DNA of 64,000 nucleotides from Patescibacteria group bacterium (GTDB taxonomy: Bacteria; Patescibacteria; Dojkabacteria; J137). Shown here one piece after another: positions 51,194 through 59,738 of this stretch. The notes beneath the pieces were generated by a model. The model ran no database searches and was not told the origin of the DNA. It was given only the letters and a program-made list of their open reading frames with translations. A program made the position numbers and the translations under genes. The stretch's first letter is position 1, and each line of letters opens with the position of its first letter. Location of the stretch: the NCBI GenBank assembly GCA_963169855.1, contig CAUJCN010000002.1, positions 434,001 to 498,000 on the forward strand, written 5' to 3'.

Positions 51194-52168
51194 ATGAATG
51201 TCAAGTATTTGATAAAATCGAAAACCTCATCTATGAAGAATACTGATAAAAAACAAGATATAATCAAAAAACTCCAAGACATTTTTGGAGACGGAAAGGC
51301 CGAGCAGATAATCAAAAGCATTACTTTCAACAAGCCAAAAACTTTTAGAATTAATCGTTTAAAATTCACTGCTAATGATGATTTAAACGAGATAAAATCT
51401 CACATTAAAAATGCAGATTTTTCTGATAGTTTTATTTCGAGCGAAGAAATTCAAATTTCAAAAACAAAATTAAATGGTGATAAGAAAATTTACATTCAAG
51501 AATTAGCAAGTATGATTCCTGTTGTTGTTTTAAATCCAAAAACTGAAGAGAATATTCTTGATATGTGTGCATCGCCTGGAAGTAAGACTTCAATGATTCA
51601 ATCTCTTACAAACAATAAAGCCAATGTAACTGCTGTGGAAAAAAGTTTAGGAAGATTTTACAAACTGAAAGAAATTGTAACTGATCAAGGTTGTGAAAAT
51701 GTAAAGTTCATTCATTCAGATGCAAATTATTTAATTAAAAAATTTCCTGACTTTGCAAATTCATTTGATAAAGTAATGTTAGATGCACCTTGTTCTAACG
51801 AAGGTGGAATAGTGTTGAGCGAGCCTTCAACATATAAATATTGGAGCTTAAAAGAAGGCAAGCAAATCAGCAAATTGCAGAAAGGACTCTTAAACAGTGC
51901 TGGAAAATTAGTGAAACCCAGAGGCGAAATTATCTATTCTACCTGTACTTTTAGTGTAGAAGAAAACGAGGAAGTTGTGGATTGGTTTTTACGTAGAAAT
52001 CCGAATTTCCAACTCGAAGCAATAGATTTAAAGATAGAAAATGCACAGGAGGGAATTACTAAATATAAAGACAAATGCTTCGATTCGACTGTCAGCAAGA
52101 CTCTTCGAATAATTCCCAATGAAAGATTTAAAGGTTTTTTTGTAGCACGCCTAAAACGCTTACAGTAA
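51194..52168 (+). CDS. RsmB/NSUN-type RNA cytosine-C5 methyltransferase
   Basis: Methylates cytosine C5 in rRNA or tRNA. SAM motif ILDMCASPGSKTSMI near residue 116, DAPCSNEGG near 198 (Cys-containing motif IV) and STCTFSVEENEEVVDW near 249 (catalytic Cys, motif VI). 324 residues, without an N-terminal NusB-like or C-terminal RNA-binding domain, so it is a minimal form. ATG 51194 is close to GATAAT (51183-51188); an alternative ATG is at 51233. The exact target is not determined. Confidence 0.9.
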   Translation: MNVKYLIKSKTSSMKNTDKKQDIIKKLQDIFGDGKAEQIIKSITFNKPKTFRINRLKFTANDDLNEIKSHIKNADFSDSFISSEEIQISKTKLNGDKKIYIQELASMIPVVVLNPKTEENILDMCASPGSKTSMIQSLTNNKANVTAVEKSLGRFYKLKEIVTDQGCENVKFIHSDANYLIKKFPDFANSFDKVMLDAPCSNEGGIVLSEPSTYKYWSLKEGKQISKLQKGLLNSAGKLVKPRGEIIYSTCTFSVEENEEVVDWFLRRNPNFQLEAIDLKIENAQEGITKYKDKCFDSTVSKTLRIIPNERFKGFFVARLKRLQ

Positions 52169-52246
52169 TTAGTTTCTGAAAATCGGAAACAAAGCACCTC
52201 TAAGAACTGCTAAAATTATGTTAATATCTACAGTTTAAATTATTGT

Positions 52247-53164
52247 ATGTTAAAAAATTTAGTAATAGCTGTTGTAGTTATTGCGTTGGTAGCAGGAGCT
52301 TTTTCGATTATTAACGGGCAAAAAAAAGATTCTTTTTTCTTAATCCGAGAAGAAGGCGATATCTTTTTTAAAAATACTGAGACGGAGTCTTACCTAACAC
52401 TTTCTCAAGACGAGATTTCTCTTCAAAATGGTAGTTATATTAAAACAGGAGAATTCTCTTCGGCACATGTTATTCTTCCAGATAATACTGTAATTTCTTT
52501 AGACGAGAAGACTGAATTGCAAATCAATCTTGCAGATGAAGGAATCGAGATCTTCCAGTTTCTTGGAAAAACATGGAATAGGGTAGAAACACTTACAAAC
52601 GGAAAAAAATTCGAAATTAAATCTGGCGACGCCGTTGCTGCAGTTAGAGGAACAATTTTTCACTTTGAAGTAAATGCCGATGGGACAAAAGGAATAAAAG
52701 TTGTCGAGCACTCAGTTGCGTTAAGCAATACTGCACAGGAGATTCTTACTAATGAAGAGGAGAGTGGAGTTGTTAGTGTTGAGGGCAAAATTACCAAAGG
52801 GACTATTCCAGAATCATTCTTGAAATCAAGATGGTATATCAGAAATAAAGTTTTGGATCAAATTAAACGAACAGGATTAGATAATATTTTTTTGAAAGAC
52901 AAGATTAAAAAAGAATTTATTAGGGATGAGCTAGTTCAGACTAGATTCAATATCAAAGATACTAGTGTTCAATCTTCTTTATTATCTATTGTTATTGATA
53001 CAAGTGACTCGACTGTTTGTTCGAAAACTGCAGAAATCCCTCCTTATGTGAAATACTCTAAATTTGGTGAATTATATGAAGCTTTCCTAGGAAGTTGTGC
53101 TGATAACAGACTCGAAGAAGTTGAAATCAAGGAATTGGCAAGAATCTACGCCACAATAAAATGA
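52247..53164 (+). CDS. FecR-domain membrane protein
   Basis: N-terminal membrane helix at about 3-20 (LVIAVVVIALVAGAFSII), then a FecR-type domain: GDIFFKNTETESYLTL, GSYIKTGEFSSAHVILPDNTVISL, and VAAVRGTIFHFEV near residue 130. In bacteria FecR domains sense extracytoplasmic states or carry signals across the membrane. The C-terminal part (about 180-305) is helical, with a short Cys pair. Its stop overlaps the start of the CHASE2-cyclase gene by 4 bases, so the two are probably partners. No FecI sigma factor is near. Confidence 0.83.
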   Translation: MLKNLVIAVVVIALVAGAFSIINGQKKDSFFLIREEGDIFFKNTETESYLTLSQDEISLQNGSYIKTGEFSSAHVILPDNTVISLDEKTELQINLADEGIEIFQFLGKTWNRVETLTNGKKFEIKSGDAVAAVRGTIFHFEVNADGTKGIKVVEHSVALSNTAQEILTNEEESGVVSVEGKITKGTIPESFLKSRWYIRNKVLDQIKRTGLDNIFLKDKIKKEFIRDELVQTRFNIKDTSVQSSLLSIVIDTSDSTVCSKTAEIPPYVKYSKFGELYEAFLGSCADNRLEEVEIKELARIYATIK

Positions 53165-55059
53165 GAAGAATAGGGATCTACCTACTCATCTGCATCTTTG
53201 TAATTCCAATCGTTCTATCAGAACCGATAAAAAATTTAAATTTTCTTTTTACTGATAGACTTCATAATTCTGAACCACGCTCAGAAATTGTTGTCGTTGG
53301 GATTGATGATAAGTCACTCCAAAATATAGGTGCTTGGCCATGGAGTAGAGGTGTATTTGCAGATTTTTTGGGTAATCTGATGGAAGTGAATCCATCTGTA
53401 GTTGGGTTCGATGTGATTTTTGGAGAGAGCAGAGAAGGTGATTTAGAACTTCAAAATATTATAGATGTGAATCCAAATAAAATTGTTTTTGGAAGCAAAG
53501 TCATTGATAACAACGAAGTCATAAAACCGGTTTTTAATGTCGCTTCCGGATACGTCAATTTTGTCCAAGACGAGGACGGCAAGATTCGAAGAAATACTCC
53601 TTTTACTGTGATCGACTCGGTTTGTGAAACCAGTTTCTCATTCAAAATTTTTCTGAGGTATCTTTTTGTACAAAATTTTGTGTGCGACGAATTAAAATTG
53701 AGGAACAAATTTTATCCTTCCGTAAACAATCGTGTTTCTCCAGAATTTACAAAAGAGCAGTTTAAAACAATAAGTTTTGTTGATGTTCTAAACAAAAATT
53801 TTAAATCTGAGGATTTTAAAAACAAGATAGTTTTGGTGGGTTCCACAGCCATCGATCTTCGTTCAAGTTTAAACGATAATTTTACCGATATTTTTGGAAA
53901 TGCAGTTCCAGGAGTTGCGATTCATGCCAATATTATTAATGGATTTTTAAACGATGATTTACTTAAAGAAGTGGACTACAGTTATTCAATTTTGATTCCT
54001 CTTTTAATTTCGGTATTTCTATTTGCTATATTTACTAAGTCGGCAAACAAGACTTTGAATCTTTGGTTATTTATAGTTTTGTTCGTGATCTTGAATCTGA
54101 TTCTATTGGTTGCAATTGAATTCAATTTCTTACCTGATTTCGTAACTCCTAATGTTTACTTAATCCTTGCATTCGCTTCTTCAGTTATTCTTAAGTTTTT
54201 TGTTCAAAAGAAAGAAAAAGAGTTTGTTGAATTGGCATTCGAACAGTATATGAACAAGAAATTATTGAATGAATTAAAGAAGTCCCCTCATAAACTGAAT
54301 CTTGGAGGAGAGACTAAAGAGATCAGCGTTCTATTTAGTGATATTCGAGGATTTACATCTATTTCTGAAAAATTGGATGCTCATGGGTTGATTACCTTCA
54401 TAAACAGTTACTTGGAACACATGAGCAAAATAATTTTGGAGAACGAAGGAACTATCGATAAATATATTGGAGATGCAATTATGGCTATTTGGAATGCACC
54501 TATTGATGTTGTAAATCATGCAGAATTTTCTGTTTTAGCAGCTTTAGCAATGCAAGAAAGCACAGAACAATTTTCAAGTAAGTTTCCAAATCTACCTAGA
54601 ATTAAAATTGGAATCGGAATAAATACTGGGAATGTAGTTGTTGGAAACCTGGGTGGGTCGATGCGGTTTGACTACACTGTTATTGGTGACGATGTTAATT
54701 TAGCTTCGAGAGTAGAAAGTCTTACTAAAAAGTATAATTGTACGATTCTGGTGACTGAGAATACTAAAAAGTTGGTTTTGAATGAAAATATTAAATTTAG
54801 GCAAGTAGACGAAGTAATCGTAAAGGGCAGAAGTACCCCGGTCAAAGTTTACGAACCTTACATTGAAGAACGCCCATATTTCACTATTTATGAAAAAGCA
54901 TTTGTATTCTACCAAAATGGAGATTTTCAAGAATCGATTAATGCTTTAAAATCCATCTTAGAAGATCCTGTATCTCAAACTCTTTTGGAGAGATGCGAAA
55001 ACCTTATTTTAAATCCACCAAAAGATTGGAATGGATGTTGGGAATGGGACGAAAAATAA
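53161..55059 (+). CDS. CHASE2-domain class III adenylate cyclase
   Basis: Membrane-bound cyclase. CHASE2 sensor outside at about 30-270 (VVGIDDKSLQNIGAWPWSRG), three membrane helices near 275-347, then the catalytic domain at about 383-550. Metal Asps D394 (FSDIRGFT) and D438 (YIGDAIMA); adenine-selecting K434 and D504; transition-state N513 and R517. All residues for adenylate rather than guanylate cyclase are present. A short TPR-like helix pair follows near 570-605. Translation-coupled to the FecR gene. No cAMP-receptor gene is seen nearby. Confidence 0.92.
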   Translation: MRRIGIYLLICIFVIPIVLSEPIKNLNFLFTDRLHNSEPRSEIVVVGIDDKSLQNIGAWPWSRGVFADFLGNLMEVNPSVVGFDVIFGESREGDLELQNIIDVNPNKIVFGSKVIDNNEVIKPVFNVASGYVNFVQDEDGKIRRNTPFTVIDSVCETSFSFKIFLRYLFVQNFVCDELKLRNKFYPSVNNRVSPEFTKEQFKTISFVDVLNKNFKSEDFKNKIVLVGSTAIDLRSSLNDNFTDIFGNAVPGVAIHANIINGFLNDDLLKEVDYSYSILIPLLISVFLFAIFTKSANKTLNLWLFIVLFVILNLILLVAIEFNFLPDFVTPNVYLILAFASSVILKFFVQKKEKEFVELAFEQYMNKKLLNELKKSPHKLNLGGETKEISVLFSDIRGFTSISEKLDAHGLITFINSYLEHMSKIILENEGTIDKYIGDAIMAIWNAPIDVVNHAEFSVLAALAMQESTEQFSSKFPNLPRIKIGIGINTGNVVVGNLGGSMRFDYTVIGDDVNLASRVESLTKKYNCTILVTENTKKLVLNENIKFRQVDEVIVKGRSTPVKVYEPYIEERPYFTIYEKAFVFYQNGDFQESINALKSILEDPVSQTLLERCENLILNPPKDWNGCWEWDEK

Positions 55060-55060
55060 T

Positions 55061-56491
55061 ATGGGAGAAAATAGAGGAGAGGACAACTTTGAGGAAGAAA
55101 TAGATTTAGATGCTACACAATTATCACCAATAATCGTAGAAGAATTTGTGAATGAATCGGAGGTTTTGAAAGAGTATGAATTTCGTAATTACTTATTCTC
55201 TGGGTTAAATATTCCGTTGGGAATGCAATGCATTCTAGAAAGTCTTTTTGTTCTTTACATAAACAGCAAACCCTATGGTAACTTACTTATTTCAGAATTT
55301 AGCTCGTTTGTATTAGATAAGATTGCTGGATATTTTAACGATGCTAACGATCCCGAATTTCCTAAGCCACTTTCAGAATCCATGATAAGCTTGACTCTGG
55401 AATCTGGAGTACACGATAGGCTGGACGAAATAATGACAAGACATCTTGCTAACATGTCTATCGCAGAAGTTTCTCAGATAATAAACAATTTAAAAAGCAA
55501 TTACATATTAATTAATGGAGGATATGATCCTTACGAAACAGCTAGGTTATCCGCAGAAGATACTCAAGAATTTCAAGCTGTTAAACCTTTTACTTTTACA
55601 GTTTTAGATTTCGATAAAATTGCTACGGGAGGTGCTTTAAATTTTGGTTTCACCAAATTCTTATCGAGCTACATTAGTCGTTACGATTTGGAAAGAGAGG
55701 ATGATGCTGGATTTAAACGTGTAGACTTCGCAGAATTCGAAGCATTAATAATCCAAGATTTCGTAGATGCCAGAACTACAATCGAAGAAAGGTTCGAAAA
55801 GCTCAAAGATGGAGCCGACCAAAGCGAAACAGCTCAAAACTTACTTCGGTACAGGATCGTTACCGACCTGATTCCAAAGATTTACTTTCCAGCAAATCAA
55901 GAGTCACCGGATGCAGCTTATGCATTCATATTTGAATTGTTAACAATGTATCCACAGATGCTAGAAGAGGAATTCCGAAAACTTGAACAACTTCTTCAGC
56001 AACAGGTTATAGTTCACACACCAAAAGAAATGTTAGATTCTACATTGCGACAAATGGATGGTTTCGCTAACTTTAGATATACAATGGAAAGTACCTATGA
56101 TAGGAATTATTCTATGAGTCAAACATTTCTCACAATTTTAAATTGGATAGATACATCCTCTCAGCCAAATCTTGGATACTACTTCATGTATGTTTATGTT
56201 TGCTATAAAGCTTTACTAAATGTTGACATAGAGGAGGGGATTGTGACCGAAAGTATTTGGGATTTCGAAGCTACAGCTTTAGTTGATTTGTATGAGAAAG
56301 CCATAGAAGAAGATCCTAAGAACTGGGTTAAAATTGCTTACGAAAGTTTCAGAGACGAAGCATTTGTATATTTGAATGGAGCAAGAGAATTTGGGCATAT
56401 TGATAACGACATGTTTGTAAGAATCTCTGATGGACTTAAACATTTTCAAACAATGTTTATGGAAAGAATGAAAGTTCTGATGGAGACTTAA
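55061..56491 (+). CDS. Orphan protein (476 aa) in the cyclase operon
   Basis: Not recognised. Acidic, helical, no membrane segment or signal peptide. The ATG at 55061 follows the cyclase TAA after one base, which is a stronger start than 55031. The long helices (about 300-340, ending LEQLLQQQVIV) and repeated aromatic positions suggest a helical-repeat fold. As the third gene of a tightly packed FecR-cyclase unit it may be an effector or adaptor of the signalling module. Confidence 0.65.
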   Translation: MGENRGEDNFEEEIDLDATQLSPIIVEEFVNESEVLKEYEFRNYLFSGLNIPLGMQCILESLFVLYINSKPYGNLLISEFSSFVLDKIAGYFNDANDPEFPKPLSESMISLTLESGVHDRLDEIMTRHLANMSIAEVSQIINNLKSNYILINGGYDPYETARLSAEDTQEFQAVKPFTFTVLDFDKIATGGALNFGFTKFLSSYISRYDLEREDDAGFKRVDFAEFEALIIQDFVDARTTIEERFEKLKDGADQSETAQNLLRYRIVTDLIPKIYFPANQESPDAAYAFIFELLTMYPQMLEEEFRKLEQLLQQQVIVHTPKEMLDSTLRQMDGFANFRYTMESTYDRNYSMSQTFLTILNWIDTSSQPNLGYYFMYVYVCYKALLNVDIEEGIVTESIWDFEATALVDLYEKAIEEDPKNWVKIAYESFRDEAFVYLNGAREFGHIDNDMFVRISDGLKHFQTMFMERMKVLMET

Positions 56492-56521
56492 ATTCTCAGC
56501 GAAATGTAACTTCATCTATTG

Positions 56522-56527
56522 TATAAT
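56522..56527 (+). promoter_or_regulatory. -10 element of hisS (near-leaderless)
   Basis: TATAAT, ending 8 bases before the ATG at 56536. Confidence 0.6.
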
Positions 56528-56535
56528 TTCTAAAT

Positions 56536-57804
56536 ATGAGTTTACCCAATTCACCTATAAAAGGAACTGCTGACTGGTTTCCAGAAGAGTTCAAAATTAG
56601 AAAGTATATATTCGATAACTGGAGAAAAGTCTGTGCGTCTTTTGGATACGAAGAATACATGACTCCACTTGTGGAAGATGTAGCTATCTACAAAGCTAAG
56701 TCTGGAGACGAAGTTGGGGGAGTGGAACTGTGGACAATTGAACGAGAAAATGAAGCTTATGCGATTAGACCAGAAATGACACCAAGTGTAACTAGAATGG
56801 TTACAAGATTTTATGAATCGAAGCCAAAGCCTATCAGATTATTCTCGGTTGCAAACTTCATGCGATTTCAGAAACCTCAACGAGGTAGAAACAGAGAATT
56901 CTGGCAATTGAATTTTGATATTTTTGGATCAGAAAAAATCGAAGCTGATATCGAAATTCTTCAAATGGCGTTAGAAATTATGAAGAGTTTTAATCCTCCA
57001 GCAGGATCGTTCACAATGTTTGTAAATGATAGAGTCTTAATTGACTACATTCTATCTGTGGAGTGCGGAGTTGCTGATGAGAAAAGAAAAGAAGTGGTGA
57101 GATTGATGGATAAATCAGAAAAGATGAAAAGAGAGGATTTTGGAACAGCTTTAGAAGAAGTTGGAGTTTCATCTGCTGGGGTTCAAGCACTGGTTGATTT
57201 TTTAAATATTAAAGAAGCCGATAAACTAGTCGAGAGATTTCCTGCGGTTGCAGATAATCTTGGGTTTACAAGAATCATGAAGATTCTTGAAAGTCTTAAC
57301 ATTAGAGGATATGGTAATTGGGTTAAATTTCAGCCAAACATTATCCGTGGATTTGATTATTACGATGGAATGGTTTTCGAAGTCTTTGATAATCATCCTG
57401 AAAACAATCGATCGCTTTTTGGAGGAGGACGTTACAATGGACTAGCAGGGATTTTTGGAAAAAATTCCTTCCCTGCTGTTGGATGTGCTCCTGGCGACGA
57501 AACTTTGAGACTATTCTTAGAGAGTTGGGATTTGTTAGGACAAATGAAAAAAGAAGAATCATATTTCTTACCAAGATTAGCGGGAGTTTCGGATGAATCT
57601 TTTGAAAAACTAGCTTCTAAGTTGAGAGGTGAAGGAAAAATTCTAGTTACAGGATTAGAAGAATCAGGGTTAATGAAAGCTTTCGATTTTGGAGAGAAGA
57701 GAGGAATGAGTTACGTAATAATCTTTGGTGAAGAAGAAAATTCAAAAAGAATTTATAAAGTTAGAGACCTTAAGACAAGAGAAGAAAAGGAGTTTAGTTT
57801 GTGA
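56536..57804 (+). CDS. hisS: Histidyl-tRNA synthetase
   Basis: Class II synthetase for His-tRNA. Motif 2 region FMRFQKPQRGRNREFWQLNFDIFG, His-binding signatures IIRGFDYYDGMVFE (HisA) and FGGGRYNGL (HisB), and motif 3 near GCAPGDETLRLF. 422 residues with a C-terminal anticodon-binding domain. Its TGA overlaps the GTG start of the methyltransferase downstream (4 bases). Confidence 0.95.
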   Translation: MSLPNSPIKGTADWFPEEFKIRKYIFDNWRKVCASFGYEEYMTPLVEDVAIYKAKSGDEVGGVELWTIERENEAYAIRPEMTPSVTRMVTRFYESKPKPIRLFSVANFMRFQKPQRGRNREFWQLNFDIFGSEKIEADIEILQMALEIMKSFNPPAGSFTMFVNDRVLIDYILSVECGVADEKRKEVVRLMDKSEKMKREDFGTALEEVGVSSAGVQALVDFLNIKEADKLVERFPAVADNLGFTRIMKILESLNIRGYGNWVKFQPNIIRGFDYYDGMVFEVFDNHPENNRSLFGGGRYNGLAGIFGKNSFPAVGCAPGDETLRLFLESWDLLGQMKKEESYFLPRLAGVSDESFEKLASKLRGEGKILVTGLEESGLMKAFDFGEKRGMSYVIIFGEEENSKRIYKVRDLKTREEKEFSL

Positions 57805-58535
57805 TAGATAGAAAATACTGGACTGAGCAGACGACTGGGTTTCTTCGTACCACTGCATTTATTAACTCCATTCGCGGTGTTATTGATCAGAATGCTCCCT
57901 TGCCAGTTTTCCTGGTTGATGCTGGATGTTCCGAAGGCGTGAGTACAATTGAACTTCGAAGTTTATTCCCGACCTCTCATGTAGTTTATGGAGTCGATAT
58001 AAATTTAGAAGCAGATGCTGATTACAGACAGAAGGAAAGAACAGTTCGAGCTTTAGTTAATCAAGGAGAACTGAACTCCGAAGATACTAGAATGATTAAA
58101 TTTTTAGAAAACGATTATTACAAACCAGTATTTAGAAGAAACTCTGTAGATATTTTTTTGATTTTAAATTCAATAAATTACCTTTATAGATTTCCTCACG
58201 ATTTTAAAGACAAAATTCCATTTTTAGTACAGTGCCTTGGTAACGCAGCACTTTCTTTAAACCCAAATAAAGGAAGATTAATCTTAGGGAAGAACGGTAG
58301 GGACTCTAAGCCAGGAAATCAATCTCATCTTGATTACACTATTTTAGAAAGAGTAGGTGATGAAATTTCTCTTAAAGGAGATGAACAATTTTACGCTGTT
58401 GGGGAAGTTCCCTATACAATGAAATTAGATTTTGCAGATGAGATGAATAAAGAGCTTAAATTTCGTATATATGGAGAATCCTATTTAAGACGAAAAAGAT
58501 CGATAGGTGAAATATCGCTGAATGAAGAAGCTTAG
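57801..58535 (+). CDS. Class I SAM-dependent methyltransferase-like protein
   Basis: Rossmann methyltransferase of unknown target. Motif I is FLVDAGCSEGVSTIEL near residue 38, with a following acidic residue in YGVDINLEAD (motif II) and NSINYLYRF region for motif IV. The GTG start is coupled to hisS. 244 residues. CheR-like proteins have similar motifs but no chemotaxis genes are present here. It overlaps the convergent sufS by 4 bases. Confidence 0.65.
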   Translation: MIDRKYWTEQTTGFLRTTAFINSIRGVIDQNAPLPVFLVDAGCSEGVSTIELRSLFPTSHVVYGVDINLEADADYRQKERTVRALVNQGELNSEDTRMIKFLENDYYKPVFRRNSVDIFLILNSINYLYRFPHDFKDKIPFLVQCLGNAALSLNPNKGRLILGKNGRDSKPGNQSHLDYTILERVGDEISLKGDEQFYAVGEVPYTMKLDFADEMNKELKFRIYGESYLRRKRSIGEISLNEEA

Positions 58536-59710
58536 TTTTTACTATAAAATTCGATACACTCTCGAAGTGTTTCAGCGAATTTAATAATATCTTCTCTAGA
58601 ATTATAAACCCCTAAACTAACTCTTACCGTTGCTGGAACTTGTAAAACGTCTCGATGTAAAACTTGAGTACAGTGGTGACCAGCTCTAACGCAGACTCCG
58701 TTATCTCCTAAATACTGAGCAACATCGTGTGGATGAACTTTTTCGTGATAGAAACTTACAACTCCGACTCCATTGTTTGAGTGGAATATTCTTATATTTT
58801 CCAAACTTCTTAATTCCAACATTAAATCAAAAACTAGCTCATCTTCTATTTCCCGGATCATTTCGAATCCTATTTCTTCTACGAATTTTATTGCTCTTGC
58901 AAGCCCAGAAGCTCCTTCTACATTTGGTGTCCCAGCTTCGAATTTCGATGGAATTTCGTCCCAAATTATTTCGTCTTTTCTGACCTCACGAATCATTCCA
59001 CCTCCAACTTTGAATGGTTCTAATTTTTCTAATAGTGGTTTTTTAACAAACAAAGCTCCAATTCCCATTGGTGAATAAATTTTGTGACCACTGAAAGCTG
59101 CGGCATCAACATCTAAATCTTTCAAATCAACTTTCATATGAGCAACAGATTGAGCAATATCTAAAACAATAATTGCATCTGGACAAATCAGTCTTATTTT
59201 TTTAATTGGGTGAACAGCTCCCGTAACATTACTAGCGTGACTTAGAGCAATTAGTTTTGGGTTAAAAGCTTTAAGCTTTTCTTCCCATCCCTCTAAAAGA
59301 TCACCATTTTCGTCTACTTCTAAATAGTTTACTTTTGAGAAAACTCTTCTCCAGGGAAGTAAATTTGAGTGGTGCTCTAATTCTGTAATTACACAAACAT
59401 CTTCAGGGGAAATTACATTGGATCTTAATAATGATTCTGAAAGTAAATTTAATCCTTCAGTTGTTCCGGAAGTAAAAATGATTTCTTCTTTTTCAACATT
59501 AAGAAACCTTGCTACAACTTGCCTTGCACTTTCGTAAGTTTCTGTAGATTCTTCAGCAAGTGGGTAGAGGCCTCGATGCACATTTGAATTTCGATTTGTA
59601 TAGTAATTTTGAATTTGATTTAAAACTACATCCGGTTTTTGAGTTGTAGAAGCACTGTCTAAGTAAGCCAAACCTGGCTTAGTCGCAAACATTGGAAATC
59701 GTTCTTTCAT
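58532..59710 (-). CDS. sufS: Cysteine desulfurase SufS
   Basis: PLP enzyme that takes sulfur from cysteine for Fe-S clusters. PLP lysine in FSGHKIYSPMGIG, HHSNLLPW and TSGTTEGLNLL near the cofactor, and the persulfide Cys in VRAGHHCTQVLHRD (SufS-type loop). 392 residues from ATG 59710; a GTG two codons earlier is less likely because TATAAT at 59717-59722 lies exactly 6 bases before 59710. Works with SufU (47897), 10 kb away. Other suf genes must lie elsewhere. Confidence 0.95.
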   Translation of the reverse strand: MKERFPMFATKPGLAYLDSASTTQKPDVVLNQIQNYYTNRNSNVHRGLYPLAEESTETYESARQVVARFLNVEKEEIIFTSGTTEGLNLLSESLLRSNVISPEDVCVITELEHHSNLLPWRRVFSKVNYLEVDENGDLLEGWEEKLKAFNPKLIALSHASNVTGAVHPIKKIRLICPDAIIVLDIAQSVAHMKVDLKDLDVDAAAFSGHKIYSPMGIGALFVKKPLLEKLEPFKVGGGMIREVRKDEIIWDEIPSKFEAGTPNVEGASGLARAIKFVEEIGFEMIREIEDELVFDLMLELRSLENIRIFHSNNGVGVVSFYHEKVHPHDVAQYLGDNGVCVRAGHHCTQVLHRDVLQVPATVRVSLGVYNSREDIIKFAETLRECIEFYSKN

Positions 59711-59716
59711 ATTCAC

Positions 59717-59722
59717 ATTATA
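59717..59722 (-). promoter_or_regulatory. -10 element of sufS (leaderless spacing)
   Basis: Perfect TATAAT on the minus strand, 6 bases before ATG 59710. Confidence 0.65.
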
Positions 59723-59738
59723 ACGTAAATAAATTTAT

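Noticed and set aside
53161..56491. CBASS-type anti-phage cyclic-nucleotide system
   Set aside because: The cyclase is a membrane CHASE2 class III enzyme, not a CD-NTase, and no recognised effector or accessory CBASS gene adjoins it.
4908..57804. Recoded UGA (as in Gracilibacteria/Absconditabacteria)
   Set aside because: uppP and hisS end in TGA exactly at the family C-terminus, and no large ORF contains in-frame UGA.
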